Positions 8,474 to 17,737 of a stretch of DNA of 64,000 nucleotides are shown piece by piece. The notes under the pieces were generated by a model. It was not told the DNA's origin. It was given only the letters and a program-made list of their open reading frames with translations, and did no database searches. Made by a program: the position numbers and the translations under genes. How positions within the stretch are numbered: position 1 is the first letter of the stretch; each line of letters begins with the position of its first letter. The stretch comes from Zavarzinia aquatilis (GTDB lineage: Bacteria > Pseudomonadota > Alphaproteobacteria > Zavarziniales > Zavarziniaceae), in the NCBI RefSeq assembly GCF_003173035.1, contig NZ_QGLE01000011.1, positions 62,001-126,000 on the forward strand. The letters are read 5' to 3'.

Positions 8474-9832
8474 TCAGACCGGCGGAATGCCCGCCCGCGC
8501 GAGGGCGGCGTGCTGGCGCGCGCCAAGCTGGGCGGCGTCGAAACCGTCCAGCGCCTCGTTGAACAGGCGGAACCAGTTGCGTCTCGCGCCGAGGTGCAGG
8601 AAAACGGCGCCGAGGCCGATGGCGGCGCGGTCCATGAAGACGAATTCCCGCGGCGGACGCAGCGGCCCCAGCGTCTTCAGCCGGCCATGGACCTGCATCA
8701 TCTCGCGCCGCCCGTATTCGGCCGGGGCGACGCCATCGGCGATGGTGCGTTCCCGGTCGTCCAGCAGCGGGCCATAGATGAAGCGCGCCCAGATGTTCAG
8801 GGTCTCGATCAGGTCGGACGAGAGATCGCGGAAGCCCCAGGTCTCATAGGCATGGACCGCGCGCGCCTCATCGCCCGTCTGCAGCGCGCGATAAAGCTCG
8901 ACCACGCCGCCGACGAAACTCGCCGGGAAGACACGCACGCAGCCGTAGTCGAGCAGGTTGATCCCTTCCGCCTCGCCATGGACCGTGTAATTGCCGAGGT
9001 GCGGATCGCCATGAATGACGCCGAGCCGGGCGAAGGGCAGCCACCAGGCGCGGAACAGCACTTCGGCGAGGTGATTGCGCTGCCCCTCGCCTGCGCCCTT
9101 CCAGTCGAGGATGGGCGTGCCGTCGAGCCAGCTCATGGTCAGCAGGCGCCGGGTCGACAAGTCGGCGACGGGCCGGGGCACCCGGATATGCGCCTCTCCG
9201 CCCAGAACCTCGGCGTAGAGCCGCATGTGGCCGGCCTCGCGGGTGTAATCCAGCTCTTCCCGCAGGCGGTCGGAGATTTCCTCGTAGATTTCGGCGGTGT
9301 CGATCACCCCGTCCAGGCGCTTGTGGATGGAGAGGGCGAGTTTCAGCTGTTTGAGGTCGGCCTCGACCGCGGACAGCATGTCGGGATATTGCAGCTTGAT
9401 CGCCAGCGCCGTGCCGTCATGCGCCGTCGCGCGGTGCACCTGGCCGAGCGAGGCGGCGCCCACCGCGTCCTGCGCGAACTCGGCGAAACGCCCGCGCCAG
9501 TCGGGGCCGAGTTCGGCGCTCATGCGGCGGCGGACGAAGGGCCAGCCCATGGCGGGGGCCTGCGACTGCAAGGTCGCCAGTTCCTTGGCGAATTCCTCGG
9601 GTACCGCGTCGGGCACGGTCGCGACGATCTGCGCGACCTTCATCAGCGGGCCTTTCAGCCCGCCCAGCACGCGGCGCAGCTCGGCCGCGATCTTGGCGTA
9701 ATCGGCCTCGCCGCCCGTCAGGCGGCGGCCCGCTTCGCGCAGGGCCATGCCGCCGACGGCGCCCGTGACCTTGGCATAACGGCGGGCGCGGCTGGCGAGG
9801 CGATTGCCCTCCGCGTCCCGCTCGTCATCCAT
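8474..9832 (-). CDS. ABC1/UbiB-family atypical kinase
   Basis: A 452-residue protein of the AarF/ABC1/UbiB (COQ8) family. Visible landmarks are the N-terminal KxGQ-like motif, here KVAQ (LKGPLMKVAQ), the Ala-rich nucleotide loop AVGAASLGQVH, the ATP-binding Lys in ALAIKLQYP, the catalytic HGDPHLGN and the metal site LLDYGC. Family members support ubiquinone or isoprenoid lipid metabolism as ATPases or kinases. It lacks the pair of C-terminal membrane helices of E. coli UbiB and so looks soluble, closer to COQ8-like branches. The Gly of KxGQ is Ala. It starts 4 bases after the oligoendopeptidase gene and is probably co-transcribed with it. Confidence 0.9.
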   Translation of the reverse strand: MDDERDAEGNRLASRARRYAKVTGAVGGMALREAGRRLTGGEADYAKIAAELRRVLGGLKGPLMKVAQIVATVPDAVPEEFAKELATLQSQAPAMGWPFVRRRMSAELGPDWRGRFAEFAQDAVGAASLGQVHRATAHDGTALAIKLQYPDMLSAVEADLKQLKLALSIHKRLDGVIDTAEIYEEISDRLREELDYTREAGHMRLYAEVLGGEAHIRVPRPVADLSTRRLLTMSWLDGTPILDWKGAGEGQRNHLAEVLFRAWWLPFARLGVIHGDPHLGNYTVHGEAEGINLLDYGCVRVFPASFVGGVVELYRALQTGDEARAVHAYETWGFRDLSSDLIETLNIWARFIYGPLLDDRERTIADGVAPAEYGRREMMQVHGRLKTLGPLRPPREFVFMDRAAIGLGAVFLHLGARRNWFRLFNEALDGFDAAQLGARQHAALARAGIPPV

Positions 9833-9836
9833 CGCG

Positions 9837-11624
9837 TTACATCGCCTCGAGCTGGTCGATCAGGCCGGAGACGACGTCCATGCCCTTCGACCAGAAGGCC
9901 GGATCCGAAGCATCGAGCCCGAAGGGCGCGAGGAGTTCCTTGTGCCGCAGGGTGCCGCCTGCCTTCAGCATCTCGAAATATTTCTGCTGGAAGCCGCCCT
10001 CCGCGCCCTCGTAGACGGCATAGAGCGAATTCACCAGACAGTCGCCGAAGGCATAGGCATAGACGTAGAACGGCGAATGGATGAAATGCGGGATGTAACA
10101 CCAATAGGTCTCGTAGCCCGGATTCATGCGGATCGCGGGGCCGAGGCTCTCGCTCTGGATCTCCAGCCAGATCTCGCCGATGCGCTCCGCCGTCAGCTCG
10201 GTCTTGCGGCGCTCGTCGTGGACGCGGCATTCGAACTGATAGAAGGCGGTCTGGCGCACCACCGTGTTGATCATGTCCTCGACCTTGGTCGCGAGCAGGA
10301 TCTTGCGGCGGGCGGGATCGGTTTCCTTGCGCAACAGGGCCTGGAAGGTCAGCATCTCGCCGAAGACCGACGCCGTCTCGGCGAGGGTCAGGGGCGTGTC
10401 CGCCATCAGCGGCCCCTGCGCCGCCGCCAGCACCTGATGGACGCCGTGCCCCAGCTCGTGGGCAAGGGTCATCACATCCCGCGTCTTGCCCTGATAGTTG
10501 AGGAGCAGATAGGGATGGGCGGAAGGCACGGTCGGATGGGCGAAGGCGCCCGGCGACTTGCCAGGGCGGACCGGCGCGTCGATCCAGGCCGCGTCGAAGA
10601 AGCGTTGGCCGATATGGGCAAGCTCGGGCGAGAAATCGCCATAGGCGCCGAGCACGGTTTCCTTCGCCTCGGACCAGGAAATCGTGCGGTCGTCGCCATC
10701 GGGCAGCGGCGCATTGCGATCCCAGGCGTTCAGCGCCTCGACCCCGAACCACTTGGCCTTCAGCGCGTAATAGCGATGGGACAGCCGGGGATAGGCCGCG
10801 CGCACGGCGGTGACCAGCGCGTCGACCACCTCGGCCTCGACCGCGTTGGACAGGTGCCGGGCCGAGGCTGGCGTCGCATAGTGACGCCAGCGGTCCTCGA
10901 TCTCCTTGTCCTTGGCGAGGGTATTGGTGATCAGGGCGAACAGCCGGACATTTTTCGCGAAAACCTCCGACAGGGCGTCGGCTGCCGTCTTCCGCACTTC
11001 GGGGCTGCGGTCCGACATCAGGTGCAGCGCCTCGGCCGAGGTCAGTTCCTTGCCGTCGACGGAAAAGCGCAGCGCGGCGAAGGTCTCGTCGAACAGGCGG
11101 GTCCAGGCGGCGCGGCCGGCGACATATTTCTCGTGCAGCAGCTTCTCGATCTCGTCGGACAGCTGATGCGGACGATAGGCGCGAAGATCCCGCAGCCACG
11201 GCCGGTAATGGGCGAGTTTCGGCGATTCGGCGAGTTTCGCTTCCAGCACCTCATCCTCGAGCTTGTTCAGCTCGAGGGTGAAGAACAGCAGCTCGCTCGA
11301 CACATCGGTCAGCTTTTCCTGAGCGGTCTGATGGAACTGCGCGATCTTCGCGTCCGCCATGTTGCCGGCATAGACGAGACCCGAGTAGGAGCCGATGCGA
11401 CCCATCAGGTCCTGCAGCTTCTCGTATTCGGCCAGCGCCTCGCCGATGGCATCGCCCGGCAGCGATTCGAGCTTGCCCTGATAGCGGGCGGCGAAAGCCT
11501 TCACCGCCGCGCCCGCCTCGTCGAAGGCGGCCGCCAGTTCGGGCGAATCGAGGCCCGGGTAAAGATCGCTCAGATCCCATTCGGGCAGCACGCCCAGTTC
11601 CTCGTTCCGCTTCGCTTCGCTCAT
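9837..11624 (-). CDS. pepF: Oligoendopeptidase F, M3 family metallopeptidase
   Basis: A 595-residue zinc peptidase of family M3B. The zinc motif is HELGH (His389, Glu390, His393, in LAHELGHGVHQV), with the distal Glu expected in the following ETASVFGEM segment. It should cleave short cytosolic oligopeptides. The protein starts at ATG 11624 (MSEAKRNEELGVLPEWDLSD), where family similarity begins; a longer in-frame extension upstream is Arg/Ser-rich and looks non-coding. The length is typical for PepF. The gene is followed within 4 bases by an ABC1 kinase gene and preceded by gapR on the same strand. Confidence 0.93.
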   Translation of the reverse strand: MSEAKRNEELGVLPEWDLSDLYPGLDSPELAAAFDEAGAAVKAFAARYQGKLESLPGDAIGEALAEYEKLQDLMGRIGSYSGLVYAGNMADAKIAQFHQTAQEKLTDVSSELLFFTLELNKLEDEVLEAKLAESPKLAHYRPWLRDLRAYRPHQLSDEIEKLLHEKYVAGRAAWTRLFDETFAALRFSVDGKELTSAEALHLMSDRSPEVRKTAADALSEVFAKNVRLFALITNTLAKDKEIEDRWRHYATPASARHLSNAVEAEVVDALVTAVRAAYPRLSHRYYALKAKWFGVEALNAWDRNAPLPDGDDRTISWSEAKETVLGAYGDFSPELAHIGQRFFDAAWIDAPVRPGKSPGAFAHPTVPSAHPYLLLNYQGKTRDVMTLAHELGHGVHQVLAAAQGPLMADTPLTLAETASVFGEMLTFQALLRKETDPARRKILLATKVEDMINTVVRQTAFYQFECRVHDERRKTELTAERIGEIWLEIQSESLGPAIRMNPGYETYWCYIPHFIHSPFYVYAYAFGDCLVNSLYAVYEGAEGGFQQKYFEMLKAGGTLRHKELLAPFGLDASDPAFWSKGMDVVSGLIDQLEAM

Positions 11625-11694
11625 CGACCCGTTCCGTCGCAAGATCCTGTGGGCGATATGGGGGCGGCGCCCCCGGCTGCCAAGGCTTTCCGCC

Positions 11695-11964
11695 TTACTC
11701 TTCGCCGCCGACGGCGCCTTCGTGCATCCCGAGCGCCTCGAGATAAAGCTCGAGGATGGCATCCATCTCCTGCCGCTCGGCCTTGTCGATCTTGCGCAGG
11801 CGGATCACGGTGCGCAGCACCTTGGTGTCGAAGCCGTTGCCCTTGGCCTCGGCATAGACTTCCTTGATATCCGCGGCGAGGGCCGCCTTCTCTTCTTCCA
11901 GGCGCTCGATGCGGGCGACGAACTGGCGCAGCTGCTCACCGGCGATGCCGACGACTTCGGCCAT
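11695..11964 (-). CDS. gapR: GapR-family nucleoid-associated protein (DUF2312)
   Basis: An 89-residue, mostly helical, charged protein of the DUF2312/UPF0335 family, the exact length of Caulobacter GapR. The signature is an N-terminal coiled coil ([20 protein letters not shown]) followed by [20 protein letters not shown] and a C-terminal helix. GapR tetramers bind overtwisted, AT-rich DNA ahead of replication and transcription and help topoisomerases in alphaproteobacteria. It is divergent from the tRNA-Leu gene and upstream of pepF. An essential or near-essential role is known in Caulobacter; here it is inferred. Confidence 0.93.
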   Translation of the reverse strand: MAEVVGIAGEQLRQFVARIERLEEEKAALAADIKEVYAEAKGNGFDTKVLRTVIRLRKIDKAERQEMDAILELYLEALGMHEGAVGGEE

Positions 11965-12062
11965 GATGGACCTCTTCTACTGTGGGAATATGGCTGCGGA
12001 CGTTAGCCGGGGCGGACCGGCCTTGGCAATCGGCGAGGCCAGCAGAATTTTTCACGAGGGCG

Positions 12063-12091
12063 TTGACAAGCCCCGGGCAGAGCGGTATCAA
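12063..12091 (+). promoter_or_regulatory. Sigma-70 promoter of tRNA-Leu
   Basis: A consensus -35 box TTGACA (12063-12068), a 17-base spacer and a -10-like TATCAA (12086-12091) lie just upstream of the mature tRNA 5' end. The spacing and position fit a housekeeping promoter for the tRNA, perhaps reading into the RNase D gene. Confidence 0.75.
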
Positions 12092-12106
12092 CCCGGCCTC
12101 GCACCT

Positions 12107-12193
12107 GCCCAGGTGGCGGAATTGGTAGACGCGCTAGTTTCAGGTACTAGTGCCCGTAAGGGCGTGAAAGTTCGAGTCTTTTCCTGGGCACCA
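12107..12193 (+). tRNA. tRNA-Leu (anticodon CAG)
   Basis: A class II tRNA of 87 bases including an encoded CCA. The acceptor stem pairs GCCCAGG with CCTGGGC plus discriminator A; the D-arm is GGCGGAATTGGTAGAC; the anticodon arm is CTAGT-TTCAGGT-ACTAG, giving CAG, which reads CUG. A long variable arm (GCCCGTAAGGGC) follows and the T-arm contains GTTCGAGTC. It lies between divergent gapR and the RNase D gene. Confidence 0.97.
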
Positions 12194-12225
12194 CAGCGAC
12201 CCCCTCACCCGATCGAGGCCGCGCC

Positions 12226-12837
12226 ATGACCGTGACGCTCCACAAGGGCGATCTCCCGGCCGAGCTCGATCTCGGCCCCATCGTTGCCATCGACACCGAG
12301 ACCATGGGGCTGAACCCCCATCGCGACCGGCTGTGTCTCGTCCAGCTCTCGTCCGGCGACGGCAATGCCCATCTGGTGCAGATCGCCCTCGGCCAGAAAT
12401 CGGCGCCCAACCTCGCGCGGATGCTGACGGACCCCAAGGTCCTGAAGCTGTTCCACTTCGCCCGATTCGATATCGCCGCGCTCTATCAGGGCCTCGGCGC
12501 GCTGACCGCGCCGGTCTATTGCACCAAGATCGCGTCCAAGCTGGTCCGCACCTTCACCGACCGCCACGGCCTCAAGGACCTGTGCAAGGAACTGGCCGGA
12601 ATCGAGATTTCCAAGCAGCAGCAGTCGTCCGACTGGGGCGCCGGGGATCTGTCGGAAGCGCAGCTCGCCTATGCCGCCTCGGATGTCCTCTACCTTCACA
12701 CCCTGAAGGCGAAGTTCGACGTCCTGCTGGCCCGCGAGGGGCGCACCGCCCTGGCGCAGGCCTGCTACGACTTCCTGCCGACGCGGGCGCTGCTCGACCT
12801 TGAAGGCTGGCCCGAAGTCGACATATTTGCTCACTAG
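12226..12837 (+). CDS. rnd: Ribonuclease D-like 3'-5' exonuclease (single domain)
   Basis: A 203-residue DEDDy-type 3'-5' exonuclease. Exo I is IDTETMGL, Exo II is HFARFDIAAL, and Exo III is AYAASDVLYL with the Tyr of DEDDy. E. coli RNase D is about 375 residues and has two C-terminal HRDC domains; this protein stops after the catalytic domain, a form widespread in alphaproteobacteria. It probably trims 3' ends of tRNAs and other small RNAs, and it starts 32 bases after a tRNA gene. Confidence 0.9.
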   Translation: MTVTLHKGDLPAELDLGPIVAIDTETMGLNPHRDRLCLVQLSSGDGNAHLVQIALGQKSAPNLARMLTDPKVLKLFHFARFDIAALYQGLGALTAPVYCTKIASKLVRTFTDRHGLKDLCKELAGIEISKQQQSSDWGAGDLSEAQLAYAASDVLYLHTLKAKFDVLLAREGRTALAQACYDFLPTRALLDLEGWPEVDIFAH

Positions 12838-12944
12838 GCCCTGGGCGCGGCAGCGGCCGCGACGGGCTTTCCGCACCGGGTCCCGGCCGGCGGCCCGGCC
12901 CCGAGCGTGCCGGCCGACAATGGCTGCCAAGCGAGCATGATAAA

Positions 12945-13910
12945 TTGAGCGATCTTTCCACCGATCTTGCCGAAGCCCGCCGCGTCATCGCCATGGAGGC
13001 GGACGGTCTCGCCGCCCTCGCCGATTCGCTGAACGGCAATTTCGGGGCGGCGGTCGCGCGGATCGCCGGTGCCGCCGGACGGGTCGCCGTCTCGGGCATG
13101 GGCAAATCGGGCCTTGTCGGGCGCAAGATCGCCGCCACCATGGCCTCGACCGGCACGCCCGCCCAATTCGTCCACCCGGCCGAGGCAAGCCACGGCGACC
13201 TTGGCATGATCACGCCGGACGATGTCGTGATCTGCCTGTCCAATTCGGGCGAGACCAAGGAACTGGCCGATATCGTCGCCTATACGCGGCGCCACGGCAT
13301 CTGCCTGATCGCCATCACTTCGGGCGCGAACAGCACCCTCGCCCAGGCCAGCGACATTCTCCTCGCCCTGCCGGCGGCGCCGGAAGCCTGCCCGCTCGGC
13401 CTCGCGCCCACGACCTCGACCACCATGCAGCTCGCGCTTGGCGACGCGCTGGCGGTCGCGCTGATGGCGCGGCGCGGCTTCACCGCCGAACAGTTCAAGT
13501 CTTTCCACCCCGGCGGCAAGCTGGGCGACAGCCTGGTGAAGGTCGGCGCCCTGATGCACAAGGGCGAGGAAATTCCCCTGGCCGGGGCCAGCAGCCGGAT
13601 GGACCAGGTGATCCTGACCATCACGTCCGGCCATTTCGGCTGCGCCGGTGTCGTCGATTCGGCCGGCCGGCTGATCGGGGTGATCACCGACGGCGATCTG
13701 CGCCGCAAGATGGGGCCGGACCTGCTGGCCCTCAGCGCGGGCGAGGTGATGACCCGCAACCCGCGCACGACGACCGAAAACGCGCTGGGCGCCGAGGCAC
13801 TGTTCATCATGAACAGCAAGGCGATCACTGCGCTCTTCGTCGTCGACGGCGAAGGCCGGCCGGTGGGCGTCCTGCACATCCACGATCTCCTCCGCGCGAA
13901 GGTCGCCTGA
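12945..13910 (+). CDS. kdsD: Arabinose-5-phosphate isomerase, KpsF/GutQ family
   Basis: A 321-residue sugar-phosphate isomerase with an N-terminal SIS domain (GMGKSGLVGRKIAATMAS, then HGDLGMITPDDVVICLSNSG) and two C-terminal CBS repeats (about 200-320). It converts ribulose 5-phosphate to arabinose 5-phosphate, the first step to Kdo for LPS. The start is a TTG at 12945; it places SDLSTDLAEARRVIAMEA where family members begin, while the ATG a few bases upstream meets an immediate stop. The Shine-Dalgarno is weak. It is the first gene of a conserved block leading into lptC, lptA and lptB, linking Kdo synthesis to LPS export. Confidence 0.9.
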   Translation: MSDLSTDLAEARRVIAMEADGLAALADSLNGNFGAAVARIAGAAGRVAVSGMGKSGLVGRKIAATMASTGTPAQFVHPAEASHGDLGMITPDDVVICLSNSGETKELADIVAYTRRHGICLIAITSGANSTLAQASDILLALPAAPEACPLGLAPTTSTTMQLALGDALAVALMARRGFTAEQFKSFHPGGKLGDSLVKVGALMHKGEEIPLAGASSRMDQVILTITSGHFGCAGVVDSAGRLIGVITDGDLRRKMGPDLLALSAGEVMTRNPRTTTENALGAEALFIMNSKAITALFVVDGEGRPVGVLHIHDLLRAKVA

Positions 13911-13911
13911 C

Positions 13912-14601
13912 ATGCCGCGGCCGACGCTGTCGCCGAAGCGGGGACCGGTGCTGCCGGTCCAGATGCCGCATCCGCGCTCGGCCGGCCGCAGCTACAGCCG
14001 CTTCGTCGGGTTGATGAAGATCGTGCTGCCGCTGGTCGCCATCGGCCTCCTCGGCGCCGTCCTGCTGTGGCCGACGCTGGAAAGCCGGCAGGAAGCCGCC
14101 CTGTCCTACAGCAATGTCGAGGTGCGGGCGGACGGGCTCGAGATGATCGCCCCCGTGCTGACCGGGGCCGACGACAAGGGCCGGCCCTACGCCGTGACCG
14201 CGGCCAAGGCCAATGCCGACGGGCTGGAGCCGACCCGCGTCACCATGAGCGACATCAAGGCCGATCTCGCCGCCGAGGACGGCAAGCCGGTGAAGGTCAT
14301 CGCCGCCACCGGCGTCTACCTACTGAAGGAACAGACCCTCGACCTCGATGGCGGCGTCACGGTCACACTTTCCGACGGACACCAGGTGAAACTCGAAAGC
14401 GTGCGTCTCGACCTTGCCAAAGGCACGGCTTCGAGCGACAAGCGGGTAATAGCCTTCGGCCCCACCGGACAGATCGAAGCCAACTCCATGCAGGCCAGCG
14501 ACAACGGCCATGTGATGCGCTTCGACGGACAGGTCAGGGTCGTGATCACGCCGCGGGACGCCCCCACCCCTGCGAGCGGCCAGCCGAGGAACGGAGAATG
14601 A
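13912..14601 (+). CDS. lptC: LptC, LPS export bridge protein
   Basis: A 229-residue single-pass inner-membrane protein: a short cytoplasmic N-terminus, one transmembrane helix (about 35-55, MKIVLPLVAIGLLGAVLLW), then a periplasmic beta-jellyroll with alternating hydrophobic strands (GVYLLKEQTLDLDGGVTVTL). LptC passes LPS from LptB2FG to LptA. Sequence conservation of LptC is low, so the call rests on topology, length and its place between kdsD and lptA. It begins one base after the kdsD stop and overlaps lptA through ATGA. Confidence 0.88.
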   Translation: MPRPTLSPKRGPVLPVQMPHPRSAGRSYSRFVGLMKIVLPLVAIGLLGAVLLWPTLESRQEAALSYSNVEVRADGLEMIAPVLTGADDKGRPYAVTAAKANADGLEPTRVTMSDIKADLAAEDGKPVKVIAATGVYLLKEQTLDLDGGVTVTLSDGHQVKLESVRLDLAKGTASSDKRVIAFGPTGQIEANSMQASDNGHVMRFDGQVRVVITPRDAPTPASGQPRNGE

Positions 14602-15194
14602 CGAAAGCTGTACGTGTCCTGCGCCATGCCACCGTTCTCGGCCTCGTCTCGGTTCTGGTTGCTGGTATGCCCGCCCTCGTCGCGCCCGCGCTGGCGCAAA
14701 GCGCGGCCCAGCCGGGTCCGCCCCGCCTGAATTTCAATTCGAGCGCGCCGATCGAGATCCTGGCGGACAGCCTCGAGGTGACGGATCAGAGTTCGTCCGC
14801 CGTTTTCGCCGGCAATGTGAAGGTCACCCAGGCCGACATGATCCTGCGCGCGGACCGGCTGGAAGTGACTTATGCCGGCGGCAATATCGCTGGCGGTGAG
14901 GCCGGCGCCGGCCCTTCGGGCATCAAGAAGATCGTCGCGCGCGGCAATGTCTTCGTCACCGCCCGGGAAGATACCGCCCAGGGCGACAACGCGGTCTACG
15001 ACCCGGCCGCGGGCACCGTGATCATGACCGGCAACGTCATCCTGACCCGCGGCGAGAATGTGCTGAAAGGCCAGGAACTGACGGTCAACCTGCGCACCGG
15101 GCGCAGCGTGATGACCGGCGGCGGTGGCAGCGACGGCCGGGTGAAGGGCCTGATCGTGCCCGAACAGAAGTCCGGCGGGCAGAAGGCGCAATGA
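14598..15194 (+). CDS. lptA: LptA, periplasmic LPS transport protein
   Basis: A 198-residue periplasmic protein with a Sec signal (hydrophobic segment about 10-30, cleavage near APALAQ) and an OstA-like jellyroll (SAPIEILADSLEVTDQSSS, VFAGNVKVTQADMILRADRL). LptA oligomers bridge the periplasm between LptC and LptD. The start ATG 14598 overlaps the lptC stop (ATGA) and follows an ACGGAGA ribosome binding site. The end overlaps lptB by 4 bases, so the three genes are translationally coupled. Confidence 0.93.
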   Translation: MTKAVRVLRHATVLGLVSVLVAGMPALVAPALAQSAAQPGPPRLNFNSSAPIEILADSLEVTDQSSSAVFAGNVKVTQADMILRADRLEVTYAGGNIAGGEAGAGPSGIKKIVARGNVFVTAREDTAQGDNAVYDPAAGTVIMTGNVILTRGENVLKGQELTVNLRTGRSVMTGGGGSDGRVKGLIVPEQKSGGQKAQ

Positions 15195-15961
15195 ACGACA
15201 GGCTCGCCGCCCAGGCCGAGGCGGAGGCGCCGGCCGCGGAAACCGGTCTGGTCGCGCATTCCCTCGGCAAGATCTACAACAAGCGCCCCGTGGTGCGCGG
15301 CGTCTCGCTGCATCTGCAGCGCGGCGAGGTGGTCGGCCTGCTCGGCCCCAACGGTGCCGGCAAGACCACCTGCTTCTACATGATCTCCGGCCTCGTCGCG
15401 CCCGATTACGGCAGCATTTTCTTCGACGGCCAGGACGTCACCAGCCTGCCCATGTATCGCCGCGCCCGCCTCGGCATCGGCTATCTGCCGCAGGAAGCCT
15501 CGATCTTTCGCGGCCTGACGGTCGAGGACAATATCCGCGCCGTGCTCGAGATCGTGGAAACCGAGCGCGACCGGCGCGAAGCCGTGCTCGACGACCTGCT
15601 GGCCGAATTTTCCATCGCCCACCTGCGCAACACGTCATCGGTCGCGCTGTCGGGTGGCGAGCGGCGCCGGGTGGAAATCGCCCGCGCCCTCGCCACCAGC
15701 CCGGCCTTCATCCTGCTGGACGAACCCCTTGCCGGCATCGACCCGATCGCGGTCGACGACATCCGGAATCTGATCGGCCATCTGAAACACCGGGGCATCG
15801 GCGTGCTGATTACCGATCACAATGTCCGCGAAACGCTGGACATGATCGACAGGGCCTACATTATTCATGAGGGGCAGGTCCTGATGGAGGGCACCCCCGA
15901 CGAGGTGGTCGCCCACGAGGGTGTCCGCCGAGTCTATCTCGGTGACAGGTTCAGCCTCTAA
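15191..15961 (+). CDS. lptB: LptB, LPS export ABC ATPase
   Basis: A 256-residue ABC ATPase with Walker A GPNGAGKTT, the Q-loop region GYLPQEASIFRGLTV typical of LptB, signature LSGGERRR, Walker B FILLDEPLAGIDPIA and a switch His in ITDHNVRETL. It powers LPS extraction by LptFG at the inner membrane. A 30-residue N-terminal extension precedes the ATPase core. It overlaps lptA and is followed 12 bases later by rpoN. Confidence 0.96.
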   Translation: MNDRLAAQAEAEAPAAETGLVAHSLGKIYNKRPVVRGVSLHLQRGEVVGLLGPNGAGKTTCFYMISGLVAPDYGSIFFDGQDVTSLPMYRRARLGIGYLPQEASIFRGLTVEDNIRAVLEIVETERDRREAVLDDLLAEFSIAHLRNTSSVALSGGERRRVEIARALATSPAFILLDEPLAGIDPIAVDDIRNLIGHLKHRGIGVLITDHNVRETLDMIDRAYIIHEGQVLMEGTPDEVVAHEGVRRVYLGDRFSL

Positions 15962-15973
15962 CAGGTAGGAACG

Positions 15974-17542
15974 ATGGCGATCGCGCAACGGCTGGAGCTA
16001 AAGCAGGGCCAGTCGCTGGTGATGACCCCGCAGCTGCAGCAGGCGATCAAGCTTCTGCAGCTGAGCCAGATCGAGCTTGCGTCCTTCGTCGAGCAGGAGC
16101 TGGAGCGGAATCCCCTGCTCACCCGCGACGAAGGCGGTGGCGACGACGGCGGCGACGGCGACCGCAGCGCCACGGATGGCGCGGCGCCGGGCGATGTCCC
16201 GCGTCCTGTTGCCGAAGGGCCCGAAGGCGTCGACCGGGACATCCGCGACCAGGCGGACATGGGTCAGCAGGCGAGCAGCCTGCAGGACGGCTACGAGAAT
16301 GTCTTCGGCGATGATTCCGTCGGCGACCGGGCGAGCCTGCAGGCGCCCGGCCCGGATGACCTGACCGAAACCAACTGGGCCGGCATCGGCGCCGGCGGGC
16401 GCGGCGATTTCGACGACAGCGACTTCACGGGCGACGAGCGCCTCGCTTCCGCCATCTCCCTGCGCGACCACCTGATGGCCCAGCTGGCCGAGTTGCCGCT
16501 GGACGGGCCCGACCGGCTGATGGCGGCCAATCTCGTCGATTCGCTCGACGAGGCCGGCTATCTGACCGAGACCAGCGCCGACATCGCCGCCCGCCTCGGC
16601 ATCGACGAGGCCGCGCTCGAAGACCTGCTGAGCGTCCTGCAGCAGCTGGACCCGCCCGGCGTCTTCGCCCGCTCGCTGCAGGAATGCCTGGAAATCCAGT
16701 GCCGGGAGGCGGACCGTCTCGATCCCTCGATGGCGGCGGTGCTGCGCCATCTCGACCTCGTCGCGCGGCGCGATCTCGCCGCCCTCGCCCGCTTCGCCAG
16801 CGTCGACGAGGACGAGATCATCGAGATCATCAAGGAAATCCGCACCCTGAACCCCAAGCCCGGCCACGCCTTCGACACGGCGCCGGTGCAGGCGGTCATC
16901 CCGGACGTCTATATCCGCCGCGGCAACGACGGCGACTGGCTGATCGAGCTGAACGCCGAGACCATGCCCCGGGTGCTGATCGACCGGCGCTATGCCGCGC
17001 GGCTGTCGGGTTCGGACGCCACGCGCAAGGACGACAAGGCCTATCTCTCGGACTGTCTCGCCTCGGCCAACTGGCTGGTGAAGGCGCTGGACCAGCGCGC
17101 GCGCACCATCCTCAAGGTCGCGACCTCGCTCGTGCGGCAGCAGGACGCCTTCCTGCGCTTCGGCATTTCCCACCTGCGGCCGATGAACCTGAAGGCCATC
17201 GCCGAGGAAATCGGGATGCACGAATCGACCGTGTCGCGCGTCACCGCCAACAAATGGGTGTGGACGCCGCGCGGCCTGTTCGAGATGAAATTCTTCTTCA
17301 CCGCCGCCATCGGCTCGACCGACGGCTCGGATGCCCATTCGGCCGAAGCCGTGCGCCACCGCCTGCGTCAGCTGATCGACGGCGAGGCCCCGGATGCCAT
17401 CCTGTCGGACGACAAGCTGGTCGAATTGCTGAAGCGTGACGGCATCGACATCGCCCGCCGCACGGTCGCGAAATATCGCGAGGCCCTGGGCATCGGATCG
17501 TCGACCGAGCGCCGCCGCCAGAAGGCCCTCGGCCGCCGCTGA
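15974..17542 (+). CDS. rpoN: RNA polymerase sigma-54 factor
   Basis: A 522-residue sigma-54. Region I is the Gln/Leu-rich N-terminus (LVMTPQLQQAIKLLQLSQIE), region II an acidic stretch (about 50-140), then the core-binding domain and the C-terminal DNA-binding part with the RpoN box ARRTVAKYRE about 20 residues from the end. It reads -24/-12 promoters with AAA+ activators, typically for nitrogen and alternative carbon use. It lies in the conserved lptB-rpoN-hpf-ptsN order. Confidence 0.97.
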   Translation: MAIAQRLELKQGQSLVMTPQLQQAIKLLQLSQIELASFVEQELERNPLLTRDEGGGDDGGDGDRSATDGAAPGDVPRPVAEGPEGVDRDIRDQADMGQQASSLQDGYENVFGDDSVGDRASLQAPGPDDLTETNWAGIGAGGRGDFDDSDFTGDERLASAISLRDHLMAQLAELPLDGPDRLMAANLVDSLDEAGYLTETSADIAARLGIDEAALEDLLSVLQQLDPPGVFARSLQECLEIQCREADRLDPSMAAVLRHLDLVARRDLAALARFASVDEDEIIEIIKEIRTLNPKPGHAFDTAPVQAVIPDVYIRRGNDGDWLIELNAETMPRVLIDRRYAARLSGSDATRKDDKAYLSDCLASANWLVKALDQRARTILKVATSLVRQQDAFLRFGISHLRPMNLKAIAEEIGMHESTVSRVTANKWVWTPRGLFEMKFFFTAAIGSTDGSDAHSAEAVRHRLRQLIDGEAPDAILSDDKLVELLKRDGIDIARRTVAKYREALGIGSSTERRRQKALGRR

Positions 17543-17661
17543 AGCGCCGTTTCCCGGGCGGAAAATGGTCGCGCCCCGCGCTGCCCACTGGAAACCGGAG
17601 ACGTTAGCTCGTAAGTATGAGGAGACGGAGCTGTCGTCCGTATGCGTCCTCGGGGGAGCAG

Positions 17662-17678
17662 ACACCGCTACGCGGTGT
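17662..17678 (+). promoter_or_regulatory. Hairpin in the hpf upstream region
   Basis: The 195-base gap between rpoN and hpf contains a perfect stem ACACCGC / GCGGTGT with a 3-base loop. It could be a leader structure of the hpf mRNA or part of a weak terminator for the lpt-rpoN transcript; no T-run follows. Confidence 0.35.
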
Positions 17679-17737
17679 GTCGCCCGCGGCCCGGCAGCGA
17701 CGTCCAAGCGCCCCTTTCCTCAAGCGCAGGCAAAAGC

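Noticed and set aside
7202-10084. A 960-codon plus-strand reading frame across the aminotransferase and ABC1 genes
   Set aside because: It is antisense to two genes with intact catalytic motifs, and its composition is that of a GC-rich shadow frame.
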